Source: an uncultured Ruminococcus sp.
Lineage (GTDB): Bacteria > Bacillota > Clostridia > Oscillospirales > Ruminococcaceae
NCBI GenBank assembly: GCA_900543145.1
Contig: UQPZ01000005.1
Location: 150,918 to 214,917 of the forward strand
Direction of reading: 5' to 3'
Length of the DNA stretch: 64,000 bases
The position numbers and the translations under genes were made by a program. The stretch's first letter is position 1. The number at the start of each line of letters is the position of its first letter. The notes below the pieces were generated by a model. It saw only the letters and a list, made by a program, of their open reading frames with translations. It searched no databases and was not told the origin of the DNA. Shown here piece after piece: positions 18,258 to 26,818 of the stretch.

Positions 18258-18710
18258 TTAAATTCCAAGCGCAGTTCCCACATTGGAAATAATAAGTATT
18301 GCAATAAGCAGACCGTAAAGCGCGATACCTTCTCCGAGAACTACGAATATGAGCGCCTTAACAAAAGCCTTAGGATCCTCTGAAACTGCGCCAATTGCCG
18401 CCGGAGCGCCGGCTGCAACGGCAATACCCGAACCGATACAGGCAAGTCCTACGGCAAGAGCAGCTGCAAGATAGCCCAGACCTGCGCCTGTAGAAAGCGC
18501 CGCCATGATACTGCCCTCGTCAGCAGCTGCCGATACAAAACCGCCGAACGGAATAATGATACCGAGTCCCATAACTCCGGCAAACGTACAAAGATTGCCT
18601 ATAAACGCACCCTTAGGTGATCTGCCGCTTCTAATCCTCTTGGCCATAATAATAAAAGGTACGCAAAGAAGCGCTACTACTGCAAGGGGCAAAAGAAATA
18701 ATTTCAGCAT
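18258..18710 (-). CDS. ntpK: V-type ATP synthase subunit K (proteolipid ring)
   Basis: A 150-aa protein with four membrane helices, i.e. a duplicated c-subunit. The ion-binding glutamate is in VVLGEGIALYG in the last helix; the first hairpin lacks a carboxylate, as is usual for V-type proteolipids. The tyrosine five residues after the Glu resembles Na+-binding rings, but I see no clear glutamine ligand, so ion choice is open. ATG 18710 is chosen because the upstream TTG extension would contain the GGAGG ribosome site itself. Confidence 0.93.
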   Translation of the reverse strand: MLKLFLLPLAVVALLCVPFIIMAKRIRSGRSPKGAFIGNLCTFAGVMGLGIIIPFGGFVSAAADEGSIMAALSTGAGLGYLAAALAVGLACIGSGIAVAAGAPAAIGAVSEDPKAFVKALIFVVLGEGIALYGLLIAILIISNVGTALGI

Positions 18711-18746
18711 AATAAATTCCTCCAAAAAATCATAATCATTTCAATA

Positions 18747-20699
18747 TCAATCGACCTGCGAGGAAAACTTTATTCCAACAGGCTCGAAGGTTTTTCCGTT
18801 ACCGTCATAAAAGCGTGAGAATATCTCATAAAATTCAAGCCTTATGATCTGGATCGCAACGATCATTCCCTCCATTACCATTACAAATGCGTTGCCGAAT
18901 ACCGCAACTACAGGCTGTGCAGCGGCTGCCGCACCGTCCATAAGCGTCATTACTACAAGCATCATTCCTGCGTGAGAGAGAACAAAGCCGCCGACTCTGA
19001 GAAAAGACATCGTATTAGAAACATAGCTCAGGACGTATTCAAACATTTCAAAGAAGTTTTCAACGATAAAGTTTCCGACAGTCATTTTCTCCTCGTCCTC
19101 AGAAAGCCTGAATTCCTTATATTTAACCGCCGCCGCAAATGGAACACGGCAGAAAACGCACAGTGCCGGAATAACTATAAGAAAAATAACGAATGGCTTT
19201 GACATAACGTGAATATCGAACAGCATAGTTCCGGCAACTCCTACTACTACCGAGCTGTAGAAAACCAGTCCCGCTATTCCGTTGCAGCCGAAAACCGCTC
19301 TCTCATAATCCTTTTGCTTAAAGCCTGCATAAATATTGATCATGATCGAAATAACGATCAGAGCGATTCCGATAGCTACCGCGGTCAGCAGTATAAAATC
19401 TGTCTGCTTAAAGATCCTGAGTGGAAGAAAGTCTATTCCAATGCTATCAAATACAGGATCCAGCAGCTCCTCAAAGCCGAATACCGAACCGTAAAGCGTT
19501 CCGAATATCATACTTGAAATTCCGACCCGCGACATCATTCCGCCCATCTGGGGTGACATTTTCCGCCCTATAAAAAGGCCCAGCAGAAAAACAAGCAGTC
19601 CCTGTCCCAGATCGCCGAACATTATACCGAAAAGAAGTGAATAGGTAACAGCCACAAAGCCTGTCGGATCGAAGCCGCCGTAATCGGGAAGCCCGTACAT
19701 TTCAACAAGCATACCGAAAGGCCTTGCGAACCATGAGTTTTTAAGCACCGTAGGCGGAATAGAGGAAGCGTCGGCGTCGGGCGGCATAAATACCACTGAA
19801 ACAGATCTGCTGTCCGATAACAGTTTTTCAAACCTCCGCTTTTCCTTTTCGGGTATAAAGCCCTTGATGTATATCTTATCGTTAAGCGCTCCCACATTTT
19901 TCCGAAGCTCAAAGGTATCGTGCCTGAACTTCAGCTTGGTAAATGCCTGCTGTATCTCCTTTTCATGCTCCGAAGCAAAATCCGAAAGCCGCTTGTCGAG
20001 CTCCTCCGCTATCCTTACATTCTCGTCTATTTCTGTGTTCAGATGCTCAAACGCTTCTGCTGCGTTTCCTGTAACAAAGTCAGGTATCATTATTCTTTCA
20101 AAATACATAGACCTGAATATATCGTCTACTATATCCTTAATATCATTAGGACAGAAATACATTCCCCAGCAAAAGCTTCTGTCCGAATCAAAAGGCACGA
20201 AGAAAAACTCCTGATCATAAAACTCAAGCTTTTCACGGCTTTCAAGGGGAAGCTTTCCTACTCTTACCGCAACGTGCTTGCAGCTGAATATCCTGTCGAA
20301 TTCCTCGTTAAGACCTTTAAGATGATTAAGCTGAATGACTGCTCCCCTGCGCTCTGAGATTATCTGCATAGCATTCTGCTTTTTTGCGGCTATCTCCGCC
20401 AAAGGTTTTTCAAGTCTGTCACAGAAAGCCGAAAAATCAGCTCCGCTTTCAAGACCGCAGTCCGAAAAGTCTGTTTCCTCCAAAGCTATCCCCAGCGACG
20501 TCGCAATAGACGCCAGTCCCTTAAGAGGCACATCGTACGGATTTTTATCGCTAAGAAGCTTGAGTCCGCGGCTTTCAGACGCAGACGCAAAGGCAGGCTC
20601 CATATGAAAGCAGCCGCTTTCACAGCATTTGAGCAAAACCGTATCCAGCTCGCTCATAAGCCCGACAATAGTAACAAGCTCCATCTTTTCTATTGCCAT
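18747..20699 (-). CDS. ntpI: V-type ATP synthase subunit I (stator a subunit)
   Basis: A 650-aa protein with a long soluble coiled-coil N-terminal half (about 1-330) and seven or so membrane helices in the C-terminal half. The channel region carries VSNTMSFLRVGGFVLSHAGM, whose conserved Arg sits opposite the proteolipid Glu. This is the ion path stator. ATG 20699 follows GGGAGGAG at the right distance, so the 15-residue longer version from 20744 is rejected. Confidence 0.93.
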   Translation of the reverse strand: MAIEKMELVTIVGLMSELDTVLLKCCESGCFHMEPAFASASESRGLKLLSDKNPYDVPLKGLASIATSLGIALEETDFSDCGLESGADFSAFCDRLEKPLAEIAAKKQNAMQIISERRGAVIQLNHLKGLNEEFDRIFSCKHVAVRVGKLPLESREKLEFYDQEFFFVPFDSDRSFCWGMYFCPNDIKDIVDDIFRSMYFERIMIPDFVTGNAAEAFEHLNTEIDENVRIAEELDKRLSDFASEHEKEIQQAFTKLKFRHDTFELRKNVGALNDKIYIKGFIPEKEKRRFEKLLSDSRSVSVVFMPPDADASSIPPTVLKNSWFARPFGMLVEMYGLPDYGGFDPTGFVAVTYSLLFGIMFGDLGQGLLVFLLGLFIGRKMSPQMGGMMSRVGISSMIFGTLYGSVFGFEELLDPVFDSIGIDFLPLRIFKQTDFILLTAVAIGIALIVISIMINIYAGFKQKDYERAVFGCNGIAGLVFYSSVVVGVAGTMLFDIHVMSKPFVIFLIVIPALCVFCRVPFAAAVKYKEFRLSEDEEKMTVGNFIVENFFEMFEYVLSYVSNTMSFLRVGGFVLSHAGMMLVVMTLMDGAAAAAQPVVAVFGNAFVMVMEGMIVAIQIIRLEFYEIFSRFYDGNGKTFEPVGIKFSSQVD

Positions 20700-20750
20700 T
20701 TCTTTTCTCCTCCCGGTGGAAATTATATATAAACGCATACGCATAAAAAA

Positions 20751-21788
20751 TCAGCAGATTATCAGCTTTCCCTCCAGCATAGCCGGATCTACGTCGTATC
20801 TTACTCCCTCTATTATATGAACGATATTTCCTACCTCTATATCGCACAGCTTCATAAACGCATAAATCGTTACCGGAGCCGATGTCGATGCGGCTACAGT
20901 ATGCTGCATCAGCTGATAGGCATAGGAATTTATCTTGGTTTCGATATGCTCGTACTCCCCCTGAAAGCTTCTGCCGTAGGTCATTTTCTCAAGACGAGAT
21001 ATCATTTCCTCCGGGGTATCGCTTTCATAAAGCCTGTTCATTCTGTTCTTTCCCGCTCCGGTAAAAGGAAGCTGACTGCTTTTTATCTGATCGGGAGTAT
21101 ATCCGAAGAACGCTTTAAGCCTGTATGCGTTTATAATGTTTATAATATCTATTTCACTGAATATAAGCTTGCGCAGCTTTTTTTCGTCCGATGAATAAAA
21201 ATCCTTTTCAACATATCCTAAAAGACGCTTGTAATAGAATGTACGCAGCTTCAGTTCGCAGTCGGTATAGTCGGCTTTTCCGTCTTCATTCAGCTTTACT
21301 GAAGCCATTACCTTATAATAAGGCGTTCCTTTAAGCCTGCTCATCAGTTCTTTAAAATCCGCCGCATTTGAAAGCGAAAGCATATCAAGCTCGGAATGAC
21401 GTATAACGTAACCGGGCAGCTCCTCCAAAAATTTCCTGTCAAGTCCTGAATTCAGAGCGTTTACAAGATTCAGCAGCTGCTCGCATTCTTTCTTCTGTAT
21501 TATAAAATTGTAAAAAGGCAGCTTATCTAGTCCCTGAAACCTGCAAAGCCTTGCATAGGTATCAAAGTTCGCCTTGCTCAGAAGGCTTTCGAGAAAGCCC
21601 CTGTGAACCGTATTCGGATCTATATCGCCCAGAACCTCCCTGAATCTCGGAGATTTCCTGAGATATTCGGCAACCTCGGGAACGCTTCTCATGCTGACCA
21701 TTTCATGATAATTTTCACGTTTCAGCATCGTGCCGTGGATCGCCCTTATCTTAGTTACCGTAGCATTGGTCGAATAACTCTCCAGCAC
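20751..21788 (-). CDS. ntpC: V-type ATP synthase subunit C (AC39 family)
   Basis: A 345-aa helical protein matching the V/A-ATPase C (d, AC39) subunit that couples the shaft to the proteolipid ring. Recognisable stretches are NATVTKIRAIHGTML at the N-terminus and EIDIINIINAYRLK in the core. The start is a GTG preceded by GGGAGGGAG. Its position between G and I is unusual, since C normally follows E. Confidence 0.88.
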   Translation of the reverse strand: MLESYSTNATVTKIRAIHGTMLKRENYHEMVSMRSVPEVAEYLRKSPRFREVLGDIDPNTVHRGFLESLLSKANFDTYARLCRFQGLDKLPFYNFIIQKKECEQLLNLVNALNSGLDRKFLEELPGYVIRHSELDMLSLSNAADFKELMSRLKGTPYYKVMASVKLNEDGKADYTDCELKLRTFYYKRLLGYVEKDFYSSDEKKLRKLIFSEIDIINIINAYRLKAFFGYTPDQIKSSQLPFTGAGKNRMNRLYESDTPEEMISRLEKMTYGRSFQGEYEHIETKINSYAYQLMQHTVAASTSAPVTIYAFMKLCDIEVGNIVHIIEGVRYDVDPAMLEGKLIIC

Positions 21789-21823
21789 CCGAAAGCTCCC
21801 TCCTTACATCGTCTGTGACTGTA

Positions 21824-22138
21824 TTATTCTGCAATATTTATAATACTTTCAAATATTTTGTTTTCCCATATGACATGATTCTTTTCGTATAAGCAGTCGA
21901 GGGCGCTTATCTGTCCGCTGCATTGAGCGTTTATCTCTTCTGTCAGCCTGTTAATTTCGGCGTCTGTCTCAGCGCGCTTCTTATCACGGTGTCTGCTTAT
22001 CTCATTCCCGGCTTCTTCGGCAAACCGCTTTTCCTCCTGCGACGCTTCTTCAATAATACGGCGTTTTTCCTCCTCGGCAGCTTTAAGTCTGTCCTCGGCA
22101 AGTTTGTCCGTATTGAGTATTTCAGCAATAATATCCAT
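21824..22138 (-). CDS. V-type ATP synthase G/H-type peripheral stalk subunit
   Basis: A 104-aa protein, mostly a highly charged coiled coil (about residues 15-75, rich in Glu, Lys and Arg), as expected for the peripheral-stalk G/H subunit that pairs with E. It is the first gene of the ATPase operon, just after the promoter. ATG 22138 follows GAGGGTG; a longer frame from 22201 would include the promoter. Confidence 0.75.
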   Translation of the reverse strand: MDIIAEILNTDKLAEDRLKAAEEEKRRIIEEASQEEKRFAEEAGNEISRHRDKKRAETDAEINRLTEEINAQCSGQISALDCLYEKNHVIWENKIFESIINIAE

Positions 22139-22173
22139 AAAATTCACCCTCTTGCGCCAAATATATATAACTA

Positions 22174-22202
22174 TTGTACAACAATTACAAGTTTTTTTCA
22201 AG
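22174..22202 (-). promoter_or_regulatory. Promoter of the V-ATPase operon
   Basis: Minus-strand TTGAAA, 17 bases, TACAAT, 36 bases before the first start codon. The divergent stretch 22203-22397 is AT-rich with a small AAACGG/CCGTTT hairpin near 22350 and no gene. Confidence 0.65.
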
Positions 22203-22397
22203 GATAGAAAGCAAAAACTTTAACTGCGGCAGACTTTTCGGCCAAATTGACTAATATTTCAATTAATAATCTTTTTTTTCTGTACATAAGCAACTAATAG
22301 TTTTTATATTTAATTATATAGCGGATAATTTGTGTATACTGCACATACAAACGGGCTGCCGTTTATTAAATTTGGCAGTTAATTATATCCTTTTCCC

Positions 22398-22426
22398 TTG
22401 ACAAACTGCTGAAAACATGATATATT
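22398..22426 (+). promoter_or_regulatory. Promoter of the ACT protein-hom operon
   Basis: TTGACA, 17 bases, TATATT. An ATG at 22417 lies inside this promoter and so cannot be the translation start. Confidence 0.7.
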
Positions 22427-22470
22427 TGTATGTATCGCAAATACACTTGTTTGTTGGAGGTGGACTTATT

Positions 22471-22917
22471 TTGCCGAACAGTGAAAGCAGGCTGGTTGTG
22501 GTAAGCTCCGGAGTTTTGCCGGAGATAATCTCAAAGGTACTGGAAGCCAAGCGCCTGAGGGCCTCGGGTATTGCGGCTACATCTGCCGAAGCATGCAGAG
22601 CCGCAGGTATCTCCCGCAGCGCCTATTATAAATACAAGGATTCTGTCTTTAATTATGAGGAGCAGTTTACAAATAAAATAGTATCGGTCTACTGTCTGCT
22701 AAGAGATGAAAAAGGTGTGCTATCTTCTATAATTTCCAGACTTTACGAACTTAATACGAATATTCTGACGATAAACCAGAATATTCCTATAGACTCTGTA
22801 GCTACCGTTACGATCTCAGTAAGGTTTGAATATGAAGCCATGAACGCCGCTATTCTCAGAAGTGAGCTTGCAAAGATCGAAGGAGTAGTCGACGTAAAGA
22901 TCATCTCAGGAGAATAA
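22471..22917 (+). CDS. ACT-domain protein, PheB/UPF0735 family
   Basis: A 148-aa protein with an N-terminal helical DNA-binding-like part (AAGISRSAYYKYKDSV) and a C-terminal ACT domain (about 70-148, beginning VSVYCLLRDEKGVLSSI). ACT domains bind amino acids; members of this family lie next to hom in many Clostridia, and the link to threonine or branched-chain control is inference. The start is most likely TTG at 22471, which has GGAGG at a good distance. It is the first gene of the unit with hom, 78 bases upstream. Confidence 0.85.
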   Translation: MPNSESRLVVVSSGVLPEIISKVLEAKRLRASGIAATSAEACRAAGISRSAYYKYKDSVFNYEEQFTNKIVSVYCLLRDEKGVLSSIISRLYELNTNILTINQNIPIDSVATVTISVRFEYEAMNAAILRSELAKIEGVVDVKIISGE

Positions 22918-22995
22918 GAATATTATTAATGAATACAGGGTTTGTGCTGTTACACGAACTGCGTCTGTTTTTTCGTGAAAGGAATGGTATAATTT

Positions 22996-24234
22996 ATGAG
23001 TAAGGTCGGAGTAATAGGATACGGTGTCGTAGGCTCGGGAACTGTCGAGCTTTTTGAAAAGAACCGTGAATCTATATCAAAAAAGGTCGGAAGAAACTGT
23101 GAGATCAAATATATCTGCGATCTGAGGGATTTTCCGGGAGATCCGTTTGAGGATAAACTTGTTAAGGACTTCAATGTTCTTCTCAACGACGAAGAAATAG
23201 AAGTAGTAGCCGAGGTCGTAGGCGGAGCAACGTTTGCCTACGAATACACCAAGAAGCTTCTTGAGCGCGGAAAAAGCGTTGTTACCTCAAATAAGGAGCT
23301 TGTAGCGACTCACGGAGCAGAGCTGCTAGCTATTGCAAGAGCGCATAACTGTAACTATCTTTTCGAGGCAAGCGTAGGCGGAGGAATACCTATTATAAGA
23401 CCGCTGAACAAGTGTCTTGCGGGAAATGAGATCGAACAGATCTCGGGTATCCTCAACGGGACCACCAACTTTATTCTTACAAAAATGATAAGGGAGCAGA
23501 TGGATTTTGAATCTGCTCTGAAAATGGCTCAGGAGCTGGGTTATGCAGAAAAAGACCCTACTGCCGACGTAGAGGGCCACGACGCCTGCCGCAAGATCTG
23601 TATACTAGGCTCTCTTGCCTACGGAAAGCAGATATATCCCGAAATGGTACATTGCTCCGGCATTTCCCATATAACTCTCGACGACGTTGAGTACGCCGAA
23701 AACGCCGGCTATGCAATCAAGCTTATTGGCTCGGTTAAACCTGCCGGAAAAGATCACGTCAGCGCTATCGTATGTCCCAGACTTGTTTCAAAAAGCAATC
23801 TGCTTGCTTCTGTAGACGACGTTTACAATGCAATTTCCGTAACCGGCGACGGAGTAGGGGATGTTCTCTTCTACGGACAGGGCGCAGGAAAGCTTCCTAC
23901 CGCTTCCGCTGTTGTCGGAGATATAATCGACTGCCTCAAGCACCACAACAGAGTTCTGGCAATGAGCTGGGAGGACAGCAGAAGCAAGGATTACGTCGTT
24001 GACTACAAGACTCAGGAAACCTCAATGTACGTTCGTATAAAAGCCGAGGACGCAGACGCTCTCAAGCCTTCGATCTCCGAAATGTTCGGAAAGCTCATGT
24101 ATATCGAACGAGCAGGCAGACCTGATAACGAGCTTGCGTTTATAACGCCTAACATGGTAGAGGCGGATATAGATACAAATCTCACCATACTTTCTCATTC
24201 CTGTGAGATAGCAAGCAAAATAAGAATGCTGTAA
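22996..24234 (+). CDS. hom: Homoserine dehydrogenase
   Basis: A 412-aa NAD(P)-dependent enzyme that reduces aspartate semialdehyde to homoserine for threonine and methionine. It has the Rossmann motif GYGVVGSG (8-15), the catalytic core GILNGTTNFILTKM and YAEKDPTADVEGHDA, and a C-terminal ACT domain (about 335-412) expected to bind threonine for feedback control. It follows the ACT protein and overlaps or abuts the next membrane gene. Confidence 0.95.
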   Translation: MSKVGVIGYGVVGSGTVELFEKNRESISKKVGRNCEIKYICDLRDFPGDPFEDKLVKDFNVLLNDEEIEVVAEVVGGATFAYEYTKKLLERGKSVVTSNKELVATHGAELLAIARAHNCNYLFEASVGGGIPIIRPLNKCLAGNEIEQISGILNGTTNFILTKMIREQMDFESALKMAQELGYAEKDPTADVEGHDACRKICILGSLAYGKQIYPEMVHCSGISHITLDDVEYAENAGYAIKLIGSVKPAGKDHVSAIVCPRLVSKSNLLASVDDVYNAISVTGDGVGDVLFYGQGAGKLPTASAVVGDIIDCLKHHNRVLAMSWEDSRSKDYVVDYKTQETSMYVRIKAEDADALKPSISEMFGKLMYIERAGRPDNELAFITPNMVEADIDTNLTILSHSCEIASKIRML

Positions 24235-24263
24235 TGATCAATTTAAAGAGGGAGCAATCCGAA

Positions 24264-25391
24264 ATGACTGATAATTTATATCCTCTATTCACAGTAAGCT
24301 CTAAGCGCAAAATAATCTTCGACAGAATGATTTCCGGACGATCCGGTCTTATTCACTCGATCATTATAGTCTGCCTGATATCACTGCTTATACAGACCTC
24401 CATCTATATCGACAGCGTTGCAATAATCTTTCTGCTGATAGCTGCGGTGATTTTTGTACCTTATATCATACATGCGGTACTGATTATTAAAACTAAGCTG
24501 GGATATGCCGTATTTCACGAAAACAGTGCCGAAATAATCGCAGGCTCTCAAACTCACAATCTGATTTACGGCAGTGAAATTGAACTGAAGCTGACTGCGC
24601 ATGTAATAATCGGAGGGGCTGTTATTTATTACACAGCAGAGATAATTTATAATCAGAACGGCGTTAATAAAAGAATATCTATGCTTACCGATCAGCCCGG
24701 TTACTTCAATTCTTTAAGCAGACTTTTCAGAATTAAAAACAGCGGCGTTAAAAGCACCGATGTTAAAAGCACCGATGTTAAAAGCAGCGGCGTTGATAAT
24801 TTGCACAAGACGACTGTCGAAGCTGTCAGAGAAGAGGACAGACGAGTTGTTATTTCGCCCCCGTTCAAGACGTTAACAAAAGGTGCAAGAAGACTTTCCG
24901 TTTTTTTCAATATTATCTCAGGAATTTTATTTTTATTAATCATTTCGGTATACGGTTCTTTGTTTGCCAAAGGCTCGGTAAGCCTTCAAAGTGCCAAGGA
25001 TCTTTTAGTTATTGTTATTGTGATCCTTATAATTTTTGCAGCGGCTTTTCTTATCAGACTTCCCGCCGGTATTCACTACAGCAGAAGAAAAAAGAAAACC
25101 GCCAGTGAAATCATTATCGCAGACGATCTGCCTCTCAGCGGAATAAGCGTAAACGGAAAGGTTTTTCCAAAAGAAAGCATAAGCGAAATATCCGTAATAA
25201 GGGCCGCTTCATCCGGCAGGCTTTATTTGGAGATCAAAACCGACAGTGTTCAGCAACAATGGCTTTTAGGAAAAGAAAACCCTGTAGATCCACAGCTGTT
25301 GAATGTTTTATCCGTTCTTTGCGGAGATAAGAACAGCCACGGTGCAGTAAAGAATCTGCTAGGGATAGACGTTCAGCTAAAACAGATCTAA
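24264..25391 (+). CDS. Unknown membrane protein after hom
   Basis: A 375-aa protein with two N-terminal membrane segments (about 28-75), a soluble loop, two more hydrophobic segments (about 215-270) and a soluble C-terminus. The loop contains a tandem repeat of the type VKSTD. ATG 24264 is preferred because AGAGGGAG lies nine bases upstream; an ATG at 24234 overlapping the hom stop is the alternative. I recognise no family. The topology is loosely like the small PH-like membrane proteins in the arginine cluster, but I cannot claim homology. Confidence 0.6.
   Translation: MTDNLYPLFTVSSKRKIIFDRMISGRSGLIHSIIIVCLISLLIQTSIYIDSVAIIFLLIAAVIFVPYIIHAVLIIKTKLGYAVFHENSAEIIAGSQTHNLIYGSEIELKLTAHVIIGGAVIYYTAEIIYNQNGVNKRISMLTDQPGYFNSLSRLFRIKNSGVKSTDVKSTDVKSSGVDNLHKTTVEAVREEDRRVVISPPFKTLTKGARRLSVFFNIISGILFLLIISVYGSLFAKGSVSLQSAKDLLVIVIVILIIFAAAFLIRLPAGIHYSRRKKKTASEIIIADDLPLSGISVNGKVFPKESISEISVIRAASSGRLYLEIKTDSVQQQWLLGKENPVDPQLLNVLSVLCGDKNSHGAVKNLLGIDVQLKQI
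24738..24794 (+). repeat. 15-bp in-frame tandem repeat
   Basis: The unit GTTAAAAGCACCGAT occurs twice exactly (24747-24761, 24762-24776), followed by a variant, and is framed by AGCGGCGTT. It encodes a VKSTD repeat in the membrane protein loop and may vary in copy number between strains. Confidence 0.75.
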
Positions 25392-25399
25392 CATACCAA

Positions 25400-25427
25400 A
25401 CGGGTGAACTGAGTTCGCCCGCTTTTC
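25400..25427 (+). terminator. Terminator after the hom operon
   Basis: Stem GGGTGAAC / GTTCGCCC with a TGA loop, followed by GCTTTT. It separates hom from thrB. Confidence 0.6.
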
Positions 25428-25496
25428 AGCTATAGCGGTGATTTTTCGATCAGCATAGCAAAATACTTATATACAAAACCTCAAAGGAGAATTTTT

Positions 25497-26396
25497 ATGA
25501 TCAAAGTCCAAATTCCCGCCACCTCCGCAAACCTCGGCGCAGGCTTCGACGCTCTCGGCCTTGCGCTTACATTTTATAATTACGTTGAAATGGAGGAGTC
25601 GGACAGGATAGATATTTCATCCGCCGACGGACTTGAGATCCCGACGGACGAAAAAAATCTCATATATATTTCCGCAAGGGATCTGTTTGAAGTATGCGGA
25701 AAGAAGCTAGAGGGGCTGAGGCTCGTTCAGACCAACAATATTCCGATGGCGAGGGGGCTTGGTTCATCGTCCGCCTGTATAGTCGCAGGACTCGCAGGCG
25801 CTAATCAAATTCTGGGGAATCCTCTTTCAACTGACGATCTGGTAGACCTTGCCGCTCAGATCGAGGGACACCCGGACAATACCGCTCCGGCACTGCTCGG
25901 CGGAATAGTTACCGCTGTTTTTGACGGAAGAAAGGTTCACTGGGTCAAGCAGGAGGTTTATACAAAACTGAAATTCGTCGCGATCATTCCCGACTTTGAG
26001 CTTAAAACCGAAAAGGCAAGAGCCTGTCTCCCAAAAGAGGTATCACACAAAGACGCAGTATATAACCTTTCCAGAGCGGCGCTGTTTTCCGCTTCGCTTC
26101 TGACCGGAAAATTTGAAAACCTCAGGACTGCCGTTCATGACAAGCTTCACCAGCCTTACAGAATGGAGCTTATCCCGCACTGCCGTGAGGTTTTTGATAT
26201 TGCCTATACTCACGGAGCGTACGGAGCTTATATAAGCGGCGCAGGACCGACAATAATTGCTATAGCGGACGAGAAAAACACCTACTTTGCCGGCAAGATG
26301 AAATTTTCTCTTGAAAACGCAGGGCTTTCCGGCTGGGATGTCCGTGAATTCCGTATAGATAACAAAGGAACTGCTGTAACCGCCTCAGACAGCTGA
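25497..26396 (+). CDS. thrB: Homoserine kinase
   Basis: A 299-aa GHMP-family kinase that phosphorylates homoserine for threonine synthesis. It has the N-terminal PATSANLGAGFDALG, the ATP-binding MARGLGSSSACIVAG and the C-terminal GAYISGAGPTIIA. AAAGGAG precedes the ATG. It lies downstream of hom but a terminator intervenes. Threonine synthase is not in the window. Confidence 0.95.
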   Translation: MIKVQIPATSANLGAGFDALGLALTFYNYVEMEESDRIDISSADGLEIPTDEKNLIYISARDLFEVCGKKLEGLRLVQTNNIPMARGLGSSSACIVAGLAGANQILGNPLSTDDLVDLAAQIEGHPDNTAPALLGGIVTAVFDGRKVHWVKQEVYTKLKFVAIIPDFELKTEKARACLPKEVSHKDAVYNLSRAALFSASLLTGKFENLRTAVHDKLHQPYRMELIPHCREVFDIAYTHGAYGAYISGAGPTIIAIADEKNTYFAGKMKFSLENAGLSGWDVREFRIDNKGTAVTASDS

Positions 26397-26647
26397 TAAG
26401 AAACGCTGAATTGCCGCCGGGAAATCATCTGCGTGTTCAGTGCAGCGGAGAACATAGTATAAAATTCGGCTTTTCCCTATTCATTAACTTGATGATCTCT
26501 TAAATCTGAGCACGGGATATCTATATGATACTTGCGATCGTGATTCTCCATGGTCTGAGGTATACAAAAAAACATACGAAAATAAAACGTTCTCTATAAA
26601 AAACGTTCATTTTGTTCAGCAGCATCTCTCAGCTGAAAAAAATACTG

Positions 26648-26678
26648 GCGCGTCCGCAAAAAACGGACGCGCATTTTC
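26648..26678 (+). terminator. Terminator downstream of thrB
   Basis: Perfect 9-bp stem GCGCGTCCG / CGGACGCGC, loop of seven, then ATTTTC. Confidence 0.75.
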
Positions 26679-26720
26679 TGACATATAATCTTACAGTGCG
26701 TGCGGTTTTACAATTTATTA

Positions 26721-26749
26721 TTGAAATTCGGCGCAATATATGCTATAAT
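26721..26749 (+). promoter_or_regulatory. Promoter of the nadBC unit
   Basis: TTGAAA, 17 bases, TATAAT, 70 bases before the first ATG of nadB. Confidence 0.65.
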
Positions 26750-26818
26750 TAAATAAGTATAATCAGACGACCGTGTAAAAACGATCCTATATTCAAGTAA
26801 AGAACATGAAAATACCGA

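Larger units (their letters stand above)
26397..26818 (+). other. Intergenic region between thrB and nadB
   Basis: About 420 bases without a gene I can support. It contains a terminator (26648-26678) and the nadB promoter (26721-26749). A 66-codon open stretch without a start codon (26488-26688) runs into the terminator and is probably chance or a decayed tail. Confidence 0.5.

Noticed and set aside
26488..26688. 66-codon open stretch between thrB and nadB
   Set aside because: It has no start codon, runs into a strong terminator and resembles nothing I know. It may be a decayed gene tail but the evidence is too thin.
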